This document shows positions 1 through 8,795 of a stretch of 64,000 bases of DNA, piece by piece. The notes beneath the pieces were generated by a model. The model saw only the letters and a program-made list of their open reading frames with translations, was not told the DNA's origin and searched no databases. Where the stretch lies: NCBI GenBank assembly GCA_029449245.1, contig JANATF010000018.1, positions 310,001 through 374,000 on the forward strand, read 5' to 3'. Both the position numbers and the translations under genes were made by a program. This stretch comes from Mortierella alpina (taxonomy: Eukaryota; Mortierellomycota; Mortierellomycetes; Mortierellales; Mortierellaceae). The first letter of the stretch is position 1. Each line of letters starts with the position of its first letter.

Positions 1-13
1 TTGGCGAACGTAT
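1..13. repeat. Left target-site duplication of the LINE
   Basis: TTGGCGAACGTAT, identical to 3095-3107. The copies flank the truncated 5' end and the poly(A) tail. Confidence 0.85.
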
Positions 14-19
14 ATTTCG

Positions 20-2983
20 ATGCCCAAAAGGAACGAGAGTGACCAGGACCACTGGGATCGGGTGAAAAGAAAGATCAAATCACAGTGTATATCCTTCTCC
101 ATCACACACAAAGCGAACACAGTTTCTCGATCACGGACCTTACACAGTGACAGGATCCACCTGCTCGGCCTTCATGAAGACGCCTTGGCGAACGATGACC
201 CCCTCGCTGTCCTCATCCAAAACGATCTTCAGAAAGTCGAAGACGAACTGGACTCGCTTACTCGCTCTGACCTGGAAGGACTAGCCCTCAGGGCGGGTCT
301 GAAATGGACCGAAGAGGGCGAGAGGAGCACTCAGTATTTCTTCAACACTCTCAAGCAACGCCAACAAAAACGCCTCATTCCTTCACTTCAGGACCCAACA
401 GAGGACGGCCTGATCTCAGAACCTGTAGCTATGTGTGCGTATGCTCGATCCTTTTACCAGACCCTCTACTCTCCAGAACCAGTAGACGACGCAGCCATCA
501 ACCAGCTCCTAGTGTCTCTCGCTTCTCGCCCGAAAATGTCTACGGAAGACAACTCTGATCTGCTGTCCCCTATCGACTCTACACTCTTACAAGGCCTGGT
601 GGACCACTCGCCCAGGGCACGCTCTCCAGGTGACGACGGTTTACCTTTTGAGCTCTACTTTCTTCTACTTCAGCACCCCCCTACAGCTGCTCTCTTGCTC
701 CGAGTACTCAATGCAGCCCTGACGGACAGCGTCTTTCCCAAGTCCTGGCTCAGGACAGTCATGGTGCTCCTGTACAAAGGAAAAGGAGAACCAGCACATT
801 TGGCCAACTGGCGCCCCCTGTCCCTCATCAACTGCGATGCCAAACTTCTGACTAAAGCCCTTACCTTCCGACTCCGCCCTCACCTTTGTCGCCTCATCAC
901 ACCCTTTCAAACTGGATTTATCGAAGGACGACTTATCTCAGACAACGCCTTAGCTCTGTCATCGGCCATGGACCATTGCAGAGAAACGGACAACCACCAG
1001 ATTGGCATACTGTTCGATCAGGAGAAAGCCTATGACCGCATCCACCCACAGTATCTCCAGGCCGTACTTGAGGCATTTGGCTTCTCAAACAAGTTCACTC
1101 GCATTATTTCCTCCCTCTTTTTTCAAACCAACATTCGTCTCAACATTAACGGCTTCCTTGCAGACCCTTTCGTTCAAGGACGAGGACTTCGACAAGGCGA
1201 TCCCATCTCCCCTCTTTTATTCAACCTCGCATTCGAACCACTACTTCAGACCCTGCTCCAGGATCCTCGCTTACCTGGGTTAAATCTCCCGGAGCCCACA
1301 GACGCCCTGAAGCTCCTTGCTTATGCAGATGATCTACTTACCTTGATCAAATCCATTCCAGAATGGGAAGCCTTGAGCGGCATACTTGCCCTCTACGGCC
1401 AGGCCTCCAATGCCCGCGTTAACCTTTCCAAAACAATTGCCTTCCCACTCACTCGCCGTCCAAATGCGGAACTAGTCACCACGTTGACTGAAGCAGGAGT
1501 ACGATGGCACGATGAAAACACAGGCTCATCCCTACGGTACCTCGGATATCCGGTCCCCATCTGCCAGGCCCAGATCAGCCATCACTTCGACCTGCTCCTG
1601 GAAAAAATCCAAAGCTGCTTCCGGCTCCTAAGCCAACGCGGTCTATCAGTACTGAGCCGCGTCACCATTGTTAACGCCCTGGCCTTGTCCAAACTGTGGC
1701 ACTCCATCTGGGCATTCCAACCTTCCACACGATGGATCTCTCGGCTGAAGGCAGCTGTAGCTGGCTTTGTCTGCGTCAACAAACCACAGCCATCCTGGTT
1801 CACGATCTGCACTCCACGCCGCCTAGGGGGTTTGGGAGTCATCGATGTCGCTACCCAAGCTCTGTCCTTCCAGCTGAAAATCTTGCGCGGCATGATTAGT
1901 GATTCTCCTAGTGTGGGTCGCTCGATCCTGCTGCGTTTGCTCCAACATTACTCTGACACGAGCCATCCTTTGAGTGCACTGCTGGCGCCCACGAGCACGG
2001 CTGCCAAAAAGTGTCGCAAGATCACTGTCCTGGGCTTCCTCCTAGACGCCGCCGCCAGACTGCCACGTATCTCGCTCTCAATGCCGCACGCCAATCATCC
2101 ACTGCCTCCAGATACAAGCCTTCTCGCAACTCCTGCTGAATGGTGGATCTCATGGCATCGAGCCCTCACGACGGCACCAACGGTCAAATTCTTCATGGGC
2201 GACTTGTGGAGGCTGAACCCCACCAATCTGCTCTTGGAACTGCGACCCGATATCCTACGCAACAGGGCTTTCCACAACCTGCGCCGAGCGTTTCCTTTCT
2301 CATTCCATGACGACATACGTCGAGCCACTCGTACGCCTTCCCTCTATATTGGAGAAGACATAGCAAACCGCATCCTGGACACCATCCTCTTTGCAGCCAC
2401 GCCTCGCTCCAAGAAGCCTATCACCCTTGAGGATGCGACCTCAAAAGACCTGCGTCGGTTCCTCCAAGGTCCCGTAGACGCCCCACGGTGCCATGGTACT
2501 CCCAGCCAGTGGGCTTCCTTCTGGCGCGCGACCATTCCACACAAGGCCCGCACTATTTGGTGGCGGGCGCTGCATGGGAAACTTGCCACAAGTCAATTCA
2601 TGTTCGAGAAATGGGGCAAAGGCACCTCGGCTGGCTGTCGACTCTGTCCTGCCCCCCTCGAGGACATACATCACATGTTGTTCCTCTGTCCCACCAAGAG
2701 GTCGGCTTGGATCACTTTCCTGCAAGAATACACCTCGAAAACTCAGTGGACAGATAATGAACTCTGCTCCATTCTCTTTCTTGGTTGCCGGCTGGTCCAG
2801 GTGAAGAGCGACCTGCCCATCCTCCCAATACAAGCTGTATCCTGCGGTCTTCTAGGTGCCTGGAATATGCACTACTCAGCGGTCCTGAACGATCCACCTA
2901 CTCCTCTGTCTGCCGATGCTGGTGCCGAGATGATGAAACGACATGCAAAAACAATCATCAACCAAGCAGCAATAGGGCTGTAA
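20..2983 (+). CDS. LINE ORF2 fragment: reverse transcriptase with C-terminal zf-RVT domain
   Basis: This frame of 987 codons is the 3' part of a LINE ORF2. RT blocks appear in order: SPGDDGLPFELY (motif 1), NWRPLSLINCDAK, the catalytic Asp in FDQEKAYDR (332-340), RGLRQGDPISPLLFN, and the YADD box (435-438). The C-terminus carries a zf-RVT-like Cys/His cluster (C873, C876, H885, C890), typical of plant and fungal LINE ORF2 proteins. The ATG at base 20 is an internal methionine created by the 5' truncation and not a native start; the apurinic endonuclease domain that normally precedes RT is absent. No stop or frameshift is visible across nearly 3 kb. Expression would depend on flanking promoters, and the truncation should make it non-autonomous. 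Confidence 0.9.
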   Translation: MPKRNESDQDHWDRVKRKIKSQCISFSITHKANTVSRSRTLHSDRIHLLGLHEDALANDDPLAVLIQNDLQKVEDELDSLTRSDLEGLALRAGLKWTEEGERSTQYFFNTLKQRQQKRLIPSLQDPTEDGLISEPVAMCAYARSFYQTLYSPEPVDDAAINQLLVSLASRPKMSTEDNSDLLSPIDSTLLQGLVDHSPRARSPGDDGLPFELYFLLLQHPPTAALLLRVLNAALTDSVFPKSWLRTVMVLLYKGKGEPAHLANWRPLSLINCDAKLLTKALTFRLRPHLCRLITPFQTGFIEGRLISDNALALSSAMDHCRETDNHQIGILFDQEKAYDRIHPQYLQAVLEAFGFSNKFTRIISSLFFQTNIRLNINGFLADPFVQGRGLRQGDPISPLLFNLAFEPLLQTLLQDPRLPGLNLPEPTDALKLLAYADDLLTLIKSIPEWEALSGILALYGQASNARVNLSKTIAFPLTRRPNAELVTTLTEAGVRWHDENTGSSLRYLGYPVPICQAQISHHFDLLLEKIQSCFRLLSQRGLSVLSRVTIVNALALSKLWHSIWAFQPSTRWISRLKAAVAGFVCVNKPQPSWFTICTPRRLGGLGVIDVATQALSFQLKILRGMISDSPSVGRSILLRLLQHYSDTSHPLSALLAPTSTAAKKCRKITVLGFLLDAAARLPRISLSMPHANHPLPPDTSLLATPAEWWISWHRALTTAPTVKFFMGDLWRLNPTNLLLELRPDILRNRAFHNLRRAFPFSFHDDIRRATRTPSLYIGEDIANRILDTILFAATPRSKKPITLEDATSKDLRRFLQGPVDAPRCHGTPSQWASFWRATIPHKARTIWWRALHGKLATSQFMFEKWGKGTSAGCRLCPAPLEDIHHMLFLCPTKRSAWITFLQEYTSKTQWTDNELCSILFLGCRLVQVKSDLPILPIQAVSCGLLGAWNMHYSAVLNDPPTPLSADAGAEMMKRHAKTIINQAAIGL

Positions 2984-3059
2984 AAACGTCTCCATAGTCT
3001 ATTTTTGTGACCCCCTTTTTTGTACTCATAGCATCACTGAGATCTTATACCCTCACAGG

Positions 3060-3093
3060 AATAAAAGTCATCAGGAAAAAAAAAAAAAAAAAA
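3060..3093 (+). terminator. LINE polyadenylation signal and poly(A) tail
   Basis: AATAAA at 3060-3065 is followed by an uninterrupted run of 18 A at 3076-3093. This marks the 3' end of the retrotransposed RNA. Confidence 0.8.
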
Positions 3094-3094
3094 C

Positions 3095-3107
3095 TTGGCG
3101 AACGTAT
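3095..3107. repeat. Right target-site duplication of the LINE
   Basis: TTGGCGAACGTAT directly after the poly(A) tract (one C intervenes at 3094). It is identical to bases 1-13. Confidence 0.85.
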
Positions 3108-4514
3108 TAAATTCCATATGAGCTATCTGGCGACCGAACCTTGTCACCACCACAGTTTGGTGGAGGACCACGGTGATGCAAGTGTCGACACAACGAGGAC
3201 AAACTTTTTTCAATCAGTTCATCCTTGCGGTCAACCCATTCGTCATTCAGCGCGCCAGACGATCACGTCCTCCCGTATAATTGATAGGCCCGTATAATCA
3301 AATGGCGGCCTCGTCTCTGGCATTGATATCTAGAGTCGTTCGTTTTTACAGTCCATCATCCTTCGCAGTCTGCCGGTTACTCTCCCAACTTCAACAACCC
3401 AAAGCCCTGGCTCATCGGTCGCCAAATTATGGGATTTAATCGGTCGCCAAGTGACGTATTTTTAATCGGTCGCCAAATAGGCAACTCCGTCAAAGAAATG
3501 AAGGTCTTTTGGCGCGGCTTGACCAAATGTCCGTGGTACTAGAACATCATTCCATCGAGGGATCCATGACCGCCTGCAGTTCACGGTTCAGATTGTTGAA
3601 AATTACGGCCAACCGTGAAGTCAGTATAGTCTTCGTCGGTGTGCTGGTAGTCGAACATGTTGAATAATTTTACCAAACAAGACTCAAGAGAAAATCCTTT
3701 TGCCTCTGGTACCTGGCTTCTTGACGTGCCAGGCTCAGTATTAGAGCTTTTGTACCAATGTTGCCACAGTAGGCGATTTCTCGCAGATCCGCTGGTTCTT
3801 GTAGCTGGATTCCAGTGGACGGTCCAAAAGACGAAAGTGTTGTTTTCACCATGGGAACGTTCGATCCTGAACGGGTTTGAAGTGCGCGCTATTTCTCCAA
3901 AGTACTGAAAAAAATGAGTTAGTTGCCAAAGAGAGCGCGAATATTTACTTGCCTTACGACGTGCACTCTATCGATCGGTCGTCTTAACGGACACTCTAAA
4001 GCTACCTCCAAAAGAATGGAGACCACAGGTGGCATAAATAACAGGAGTAGTGAAAGAATTTACATCAGATGGCGTATTGAACACCCTGACGCGAATGAAA
4101 CAAGGAACAGGATCATAAAAAAAAAAAAAGGGAGAAGAATAATTACAGCACTGCTGCATAGCAAGGCGACAATCGCGATGATCCTTCACTTCCGCAAAAG
4201 TGAAAGTGATGAAATCAAATATATATGAAGGCAGCTTCTCAGTGGATAAATAAGAGGCAGACGACTCAAACGGTTGCTTTGGAGTATAGATCTTTTGCAA
4301 CTCCAGTCCTTTCAGATCATCCGGGTCATGGCGGAGCATGGACAGTGCACATTCAGGAGGCACCCGCGTGCGCTGACATAACAGTGTATTCCAGGAATAA
4401 AAAAAAAAGGCGTGGGCCAATTCCTACTTCTCACCCGTTTCCTTCGCTATCTTGTTCGCTTCAGCCGCCCTACCCCGCTCAGATTCAAGAAGATTTTCAA
4501 AGTTTAGCCATACC
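3108..4514. other. Intergenic region without a supported gene
   Basis: No convincing protein or RNA gene was seen. Short open frames here lack domains, start context or codon structure. It holds three spaced copies of a 12-nt motif (3414-3476), a reverse-complement relative of that motif at 3128-3137, and short A-runs around 4117-4130 and 4398-4407. The last part (about 4425-4514) is pyrimidine-rich and probably serves as promoter and 5' UTR of the small secreted protein gene at 4515. Confidence 0.6.
3414..3476 (+). repeat. Three spaced copies of ATCGGTCGCCAA
   Basis: Exact copies lie at 3414-3425, 3439-3450 and 3465-3476, with start-to-start spacing of 25 and 26 bp. The second and third share TTTAATCGGTCGCCAA. 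A reverse-complement core (TGGCGACCGA) occurs at 3128-3137. Confidence 0.7.
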
Positions 4515-4727
4515 ATGCATACTACCCTCATCTCCATCCTCACCGTTCTCGCACCTCTCAATTTGATGGCGACACTCCCAGTGGCCACTTCCGCGCTTCT
4601 GTCGACGAACGCGGGTCATGGGTGCTGGGTCTTTGATGCCAGCGAATGCAATACGTTTTGCGAACAGTACTTTGAAAAACCAGGACACTGTGGAGGCTTC
4701 TTCTACCAGACGTGCTATTGTGAATGA
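4515..4727 (+). CDS. Secreted six-cysteine protein, CS-alpha-beta defensin-like
   Basis: A single exon of 71 codons encodes 70 aa. Residues 1-27 form a hydrophobic N-terminus ending in ATSA, a good signal peptide and cleavage site, so the mature part is about 43 aa. Its cysteines are at 37, 45, 49, 59, 67 and 69: C-x7-C-x3-C-x9-C-x7-C-x-C, with Gly57-x-Cys59. The CxxxC, GxC and CxC elements in this order are the signature of cysteine-stabilised alpha/beta peptides (invertebrate and fungal defensins such as plectasin). Predicted pairing by family rule is C1-C4, C2-C5, C3-C6. The mature part is acidic (four Glu and one Asp against one Lys), unlike most cationic defensins, so activity cannot be assumed. 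An upstream ATG-less extension in the same frame was not chosen because the signal peptide begins exactly at 4515. The next gene (ending at 5213) is convergent. Confidence 0.75.
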   Translation: MHTTLISILTVLAPLNLMATLPVATSALLSTNAGHGCWVFDASECNTFCEQYFEKPGHCGGFFYQTCYCE

Positions 4728-5212
4728 ATCCTCTGCCTGTGGCCAATGCACTCCCTTTGGTTCTGTCTGTCGCACTCCTTCCCTCCTTCGCTTAGACTAG
4801 TTAGTAACCCCGAGATTTGAACTCCTTTACTTTCTTAAGCAATATACTGGCGCCAGTCATCAGACGCTTGAATACGTTCTCAGCCGTTAGCCATTTCTCG
4901 CTTCAGCCACTTCGTTGCTTCAAACCCCTTTATGTCTCCCGAATGCACTACAAGTCAAAGACATCAACTCTGATATGCGATATCATTTTTTTTCAATTGA
5001 CCAGCAGATGCCTTCCATTTTCTTGTTGGCGGTGATTGTTACGAATGATAGAAGTTTGAAGATTTCGTGTAAAATGTCGTGCAAGTCGCAAAATTCATCG
5101 CACCAACGGAGCTGGCAGCGACATCTTTTACATCCAGTTGGGCAGAAGGTCTTTGAGGTTTTTTTATAGGCGTATTAAGCGCATGGAGAGCGGCAGAATG
5201 GGAAGTGCACTC
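4728..5212. other. Convergent intergenic region
   Basis: This is the 3' region shared by the secreted-peptide gene and the F-box gene on the opposite strand. It is AT-rich with T-runs at about 4986-4993 and 5160-5166. No gene is supported. Confidence 0.5.
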
Positions 5213-6610
5213 TCAAACACTCCATACTGTTGTGCCCAACCACACAGTGTGCAGCTCCTTGAACTTTAGCAAATGTTTAGCGACGCGTTTCCAGACCAAC
5301 GGGTCTGTATCGTCCGTCACGAGCGGAGAAAGATCCTGTTTCTCAGCACCACCACCACCACGTCGGAGGGCCCTCCTTCCATCCAACCAGAAACCTATCG
5401 CTCGGTCGATTTGCTCCGATGTGTTCAACCCCACGATCCTGATGCGGAGCTCCTTGAGCCCTTTACACTCCCATTCATCATTTTCGATATCGTCCATATC
5501 GATCTCGTGCAGCGGGAAGCAAAACGATTCCAGGTGTGGGCAGAGCCGGGGAATCGATAAAATGATCCAAACTGCGTTCGAGAGCTCCGCCGTCGTTACC
5601 TTTGGAGGTTCGGGAAGGTTGTATAACAAAGTCCCAGTGGGAGTAGATGGTAGACACTCAATGTGCTTCAATGTGCTGGAGTGCTTCAGGATAGCAAGTA
5701 TAACCTCGGAGGACAAAGCCTTGTGCCTGAATATGAGAGTCTCGATCTGAGTAAAGACGTGCACTACGAACTCCTTGACGGTGGTTGTGTTCTCCATGTC
5801 AAGTTGAATCTGATTGAGGTTGGGGCATAGTTTCCGGATAGTATCGTTTACATGTTGAAGTCTCTGCTTCCCGATGGAATCATCTTCATAAAGAGTCCAG
5901 CGCTCCAAGCCGGGGAAGAGATTGAGGAGAGTTCGGGTGAGGGGAAAGCGCGGGTCAGTGGGGGTGGGTACGACATCGCTGAAGGGAGCCGAAAGATGTC
6001 GCAAGTTTGGATGCTTGTATGTCCAGTCCGTGAATAGCCCCCGGCTTGGGATGAGGATATTGTCGATAGTAAGGTCGTGCAAGTTGGGGCATCCTTGCAG
6101 CAGCTCAATAAAAGACATTCGTGAGAGTTGAAGTGCACGGATCGAGATTTTGGTGAGTCGCGAAGTCTCTCGCGGCAGGATCACATCGACAGGGAAGTTG
6201 ATTCTCCTCCCTATAGGCACGCCCGTCATGTCCAGTTCCGTGAGGGTGCCTCGGACTAGTCGCAGAAAGTCGTAGAGATCCGTCTGGTACTCGGGTTCAG
6301 CTGGCAAGGCTACTGAAAGACTGGTGAGATTGTGCCGTCTCTTACTCCACATGAGCGTGCTGATGTGAGAAGAGGATTGGAGGCCCTTGACGGCGTGGAT
6401 GTTGTACCCGTAGTTGACGACAGCGGGCTCCGCCATCTTCGAGTGCTTGACTCTGGTAAAGTCGACGGTGTGCCAGACGAGCTCGCGAAAGTAGCTGGAC
6501 CATGCTCTGCAGACACGGCTGCATGCGATGGCATCGCTCTGGGCGAGGTAGGCTATGATGGTCGCTCTGACCTCGGGCAGATCAAAGGGACTTGTGAGTC
6601 GTGTGTCCAT
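5213..6610 (-). CDS. F-box / leucine-rich-repeat-like protein
   Basis: A single-exon frame of 465 aa from the ATG at 6610; a TTG-initiated extension to 6643 is not needed. An F-box-like motif occupies roughly residues 6-50 (FDLPEVRATIIAYL, then CSRVCRAWSSYF and the LVWHTVDF tail). It is followed by irregular LRR-type strands such as LTSLSV, LTELDM, LTKISI, LHDLTI and LRHLSA. Proteins of this layout are expected to bind Skp1 through the F-box and recruit substrates to an SCF ubiquitin ligase through the repeats; that role is by family, and no substrate can be named. The gene is divergent from the next F-box gene and shares a 525-bp promoter interval. A TATA-like AAAATATACC (minus strand, about 6704-6713) lies some 95 bp upstream. 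Confidence 0.8.
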   Translation of the reverse strand: MDTRLTSPFDLPEVRATIIAYLAQSDAIACSRVCRAWSSYFRELVWHTVDFTRVKHSKMAEPAVVNYGYNIHAVKGLQSSSHISTLMWSKRRHNLTSLSVALPAEPEYQTDLYDFLRLVRGTLTELDMTGVPIGRRINFPVDVILPRETSRLTKISIRALQLSRMSFIELLQGCPNLHDLTIDNILIPSRGLFTDWTYKHPNLRHLSAPFSDVVPTPTDPRFPLTRTLLNLFPGLERWTLYEDDSIGKQRLQHVNDTIRKLCPNLNQIQLDMENTTTVKEFVVHVFTQIETLIFRHKALSSEVILAILKHSSTLKHIECLPSTPTGTLLYNLPEPPKVTTAELSNAVWIILSIPRLCPHLESFCFPLHEIDMDDIENDEWECKGLKELRIRIVGLNTSEQIDRAIGFWLDGRRALRRGGGGAEKQDLSPLVTDDTDPLVWKRVAKHLLKFKELHTVWLGTTVWSV

Positions 6611-7135
6611 GGTTTGAGATCTGGTCGCGTCGTGTCCAGGCAAAGAGATGCAAAGTGTCGAAGGCAGACGGAGGCAGGGTTAAAAAGGAGCAAAGGAGCA
6701 TGGGTATATTTTCGGGTCCGCGCGCTCCATCTCTTACTCACAGTGTCCACTGCTCTGTCTGCTGTGTCCGCTGTGTGTCCGCTGTGTCCGCTGTCGCTCT
6801 TGCCATCGCACATGGATGAATGCCGATCCAGCCCAGAGATGGATCCACAGATGTCCCTCTGCGGCTGTGCCACGATGCGGTTGCTGTCGCAGTGCCAAGC
6901 ACCTGGCCCAAGGAGATCTCGTCTGCGTTGTCTCCCGCAGCGGTTGCCAAGAACACCCCACTTGGCCTGATCTCGCCCGATGCCACTGCGCCCACTCTCG
7001 CGCCAACACCCTGTGTCCCCATTGTCGCGAACCCATGCCTTCACCAAACACCCCGTCCACCCGCCAGCCTCGTCCTCTTCTTCCTTGTCACCTTCGTCGC
7101 AGCCCGACCATCCTCGTTCGTGATTGCACATTCTA
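6611..7135. promoter_or_regulatory. Bidirectional promoter interval between two F-box genes
   Basis: This lies between the start codons of two divergent F-box genes. It contains a short degenerate tandem repeat based on GTGTCCGCT (about 6743-6796), a TATA-like sequence on the minus strand (about 6704-6713) and a C/T-rich stretch before 7136. No gene is supported inside; open frames on both strands are low-complexity by-products. Confidence 0.5.
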
Positions 7136-8698
7136 ATGCCACCGATGCCATCGCCCCTGTCGGTCACTGCAACTGCGATCCCAGAGATTGCCCTCCTCAT
7201 CGCCAGGCACCTCTGCAAACCCGACCTGTCCTCCTGCAGCCTTGTCTGCCGCGCCTGGTCCCATGTCTACATCCCTCTCCTCTGGCGTGATCTCCACGCC
7301 CATGTCCCCGACATAAACCCTCTTCTCACGATCACCAGTGACAATACGCCTTCAAACTCACCCGTTTCGCTGCTCCTCAAGAACGGCTCTTTCATCAAGA
7401 CCCTCTCCATCGTCGATAGCAATTCTGACCGTCCTTGCGTCTCGGAGCTGATCTACGACCTCCCGGCAGTCCGGAACCTCATCCGTCTCACCGCCAGCAG
7501 CATCCAGCATGACATTATCAACCCAACAAAGAACATTGTCCACCGGAACAGCGACACACTACGAGTGCTTTGGCTTGTCTTTCACTGCAGCAAGATCCAG
7601 AAGTTGACAGGCGGGAGTGGACCAACGCTCTTTGAGTTTCCAAATCGCATGCCCTTGCTCGAGTCCCTCTATCTGCAGCATTGGCGGTTGTCAAGGAAGC
7701 AACTGATCTTGATCCTGAAGGCCTGTCCGTCGCTGAAACTCTTGTCCTTTGACATTAATATCACTGGAGACCATGTGGAAAACGAAATTGCAAACGAAGC
7801 AACGGATCAAGTGGACGAGACATATCTGGACATGGACAAGGACGAGGAAGCTGTGTTCCAACACCAGGGGATCGAGACATTCCGCATGTGCTCAAGACTG
7901 TACATGATCATGGAGCACCTTCCAAGAGTCAAGCTTCTGGAGTTCTATCGATTTGATCGACAGTTAGACACTCTGCAATTGGGTCACTTCCGCAAATCCA
8001 TCCAGGAGCACTGTCCAGACCTACAGGAACTCTGGGCTTATGGATTCGAGTGCTCCATGCTCCCTGCAGTCCTAGACAGTATGCCGAGATTGGTGACCTT
8101 CAGGGGCTCGAGTGATATGGCGACAGTGCTTTCGATCCTGGATCATGCCGCGACGCTCGAGGAAGCCAACCTGGCGGATTATACTGAAAAGACATTTCTC
8201 CCGCTCCAGTTCTTGGAATCGTGTCCAAGACTAAAGATTTTTTGGACAGGGCATTCCATGACGACGATGGCGCAAGTTCAGGAATCGATCGAGCGAGGAT
8301 GGGCCTGCCAGCACCTGACAGAGCTCAGACTGAGTATCTTGAAACTGTCGCCTCTGTTGATCGAGGCCATCATGCAGCAGTTGGGCGCAGAGAGAGAGCC
8401 AGACTCGAGGACTTCCAAGATAAGGGCACGGGTGATCAAGCAGGGCCAGATCATGGGTCTGGAGCAACAACTGCTGCAGCGGCAGCAGGAACTGGACCTG
8501 CAAGCAGCCATCGATATGTTGTTACCTGAACAAAAGGCCTTTCAAAAGCAGCTGGCGGGCTTTCTGAAAGGGCTGGTGAACTTGCGGCGGCTAAATTTCG
8601 GGACAGGCTGGTACCGCGTCGAGAGGAGTTCAAGAACGAATTTTATAGGAACGAATTGTTGCAAAAATCAGTCAGATCACATAGCCAAGACAGAATAA
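7136..8698 (+). CDS. F-box / leucine-rich-repeat-like protein
   Basis: A single-exon frame of 520 aa. The ATG at 7136 is preferred; one at 7145 is also possible, and both precede the F-box. The motif AIPEIALLIARHL...CSLVCRAWSHVYIPLLWRDL (residues about 12-52) is a canonical fungal F-box. It is followed by LRR-like strands including IKTLSI, LRVLWL, LESLYL and LKLLSF, and a Gln-rich helical C-terminus (LEQQLLQRQQELDLQ). Predicted role: substrate receptor of an SCF-type ubiquitin ligase, substrate unknown. It is divergent from the gene at 5213-6610 and convergent with the one at 8796-11498. The last 25 or so residues look non-conserved and may reflect drift of the stop. Confidence 0.8.
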   Translation: MPPMPSPLSVTATAIPEIALLIARHLCKPDLSSCSLVCRAWSHVYIPLLWRDLHAHVPDINPLLTITSDNTPSNSPVSLLLKNGSFIKTLSIVDSNSDRPCVSELIYDLPAVRNLIRLTASSIQHDIINPTKNIVHRNSDTLRVLWLVFHCSKIQKLTGGSGPTLFEFPNRMPLLESLYLQHWRLSRKQLILILKACPSLKLLSFDINITGDHVENEIANEATDQVDETYLDMDKDEEAVFQHQGIETFRMCSRLYMIMEHLPRVKLLEFYRFDRQLDTLQLGHFRKSIQEHCPDLQELWAYGFECSMLPAVLDSMPRLVTFRGSSDMATVLSILDHAATLEEANLADYTEKTFLPLQFLESCPRLKIFWTGHSMTTMAQVQESIERGWACQHLTELRLSILKLSPLLIEAIMQQLGAEREPDSRTSKIRARVIKQGQIMGLEQQLLQRQQELDLQAAIDMLLPEQKAFQKQLAGFLKGLVNLRRLNFGTGWYRVERSSRTNFIGTNCCKNQSDHIAKTE

Positions 8699-8795
8699 CT
8701 AACGCTGGGTCGACATTTGCATCGTGGCACTTCCAACCCCTCGTTTCAACCTTTCCTGTATTATAATATTGCAGAAGCCGACTGTAGACGCTTGC

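Larger units (their letters stand above)
1..3107 (+). mobile_element. 5'-truncated LINE (non-LTR retrotransposon) with target-site duplication
   Basis: The insertion is bounded by a perfect 13-bp direct repeat, TTGGCGAACGTAT, at 1-13 and 3095-3107. Between the repeats lie an open reverse-transcriptase frame, a short 3' UTR with AATAAA (3060-3065) and an 18-nt poly(A) tract (3076-3093). This is the signature of target-primed reverse transcription. The body begins at about base 14, inside the coding frame, with no endonuclease or ORF1 region, so this is a 5'-truncated copy. The window starts exactly at the duplication, so the repeat could extend further left. The perfect duplication and open frame suggest a recent insertion. 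Confidence 0.9.

Noticed and set aside
20-22. ATG at base 20 as the native start of the LINE protein
   Set aside because: The target duplication ends at base 13, so the frame is truncated here and the ATG is internal.
3968-4420. 150-codon minus-strand frame
   Set aside because: No domain, poor composition and poly-Phe from A-runs. It overlaps likely promoter sequence of the secreted peptide gene.
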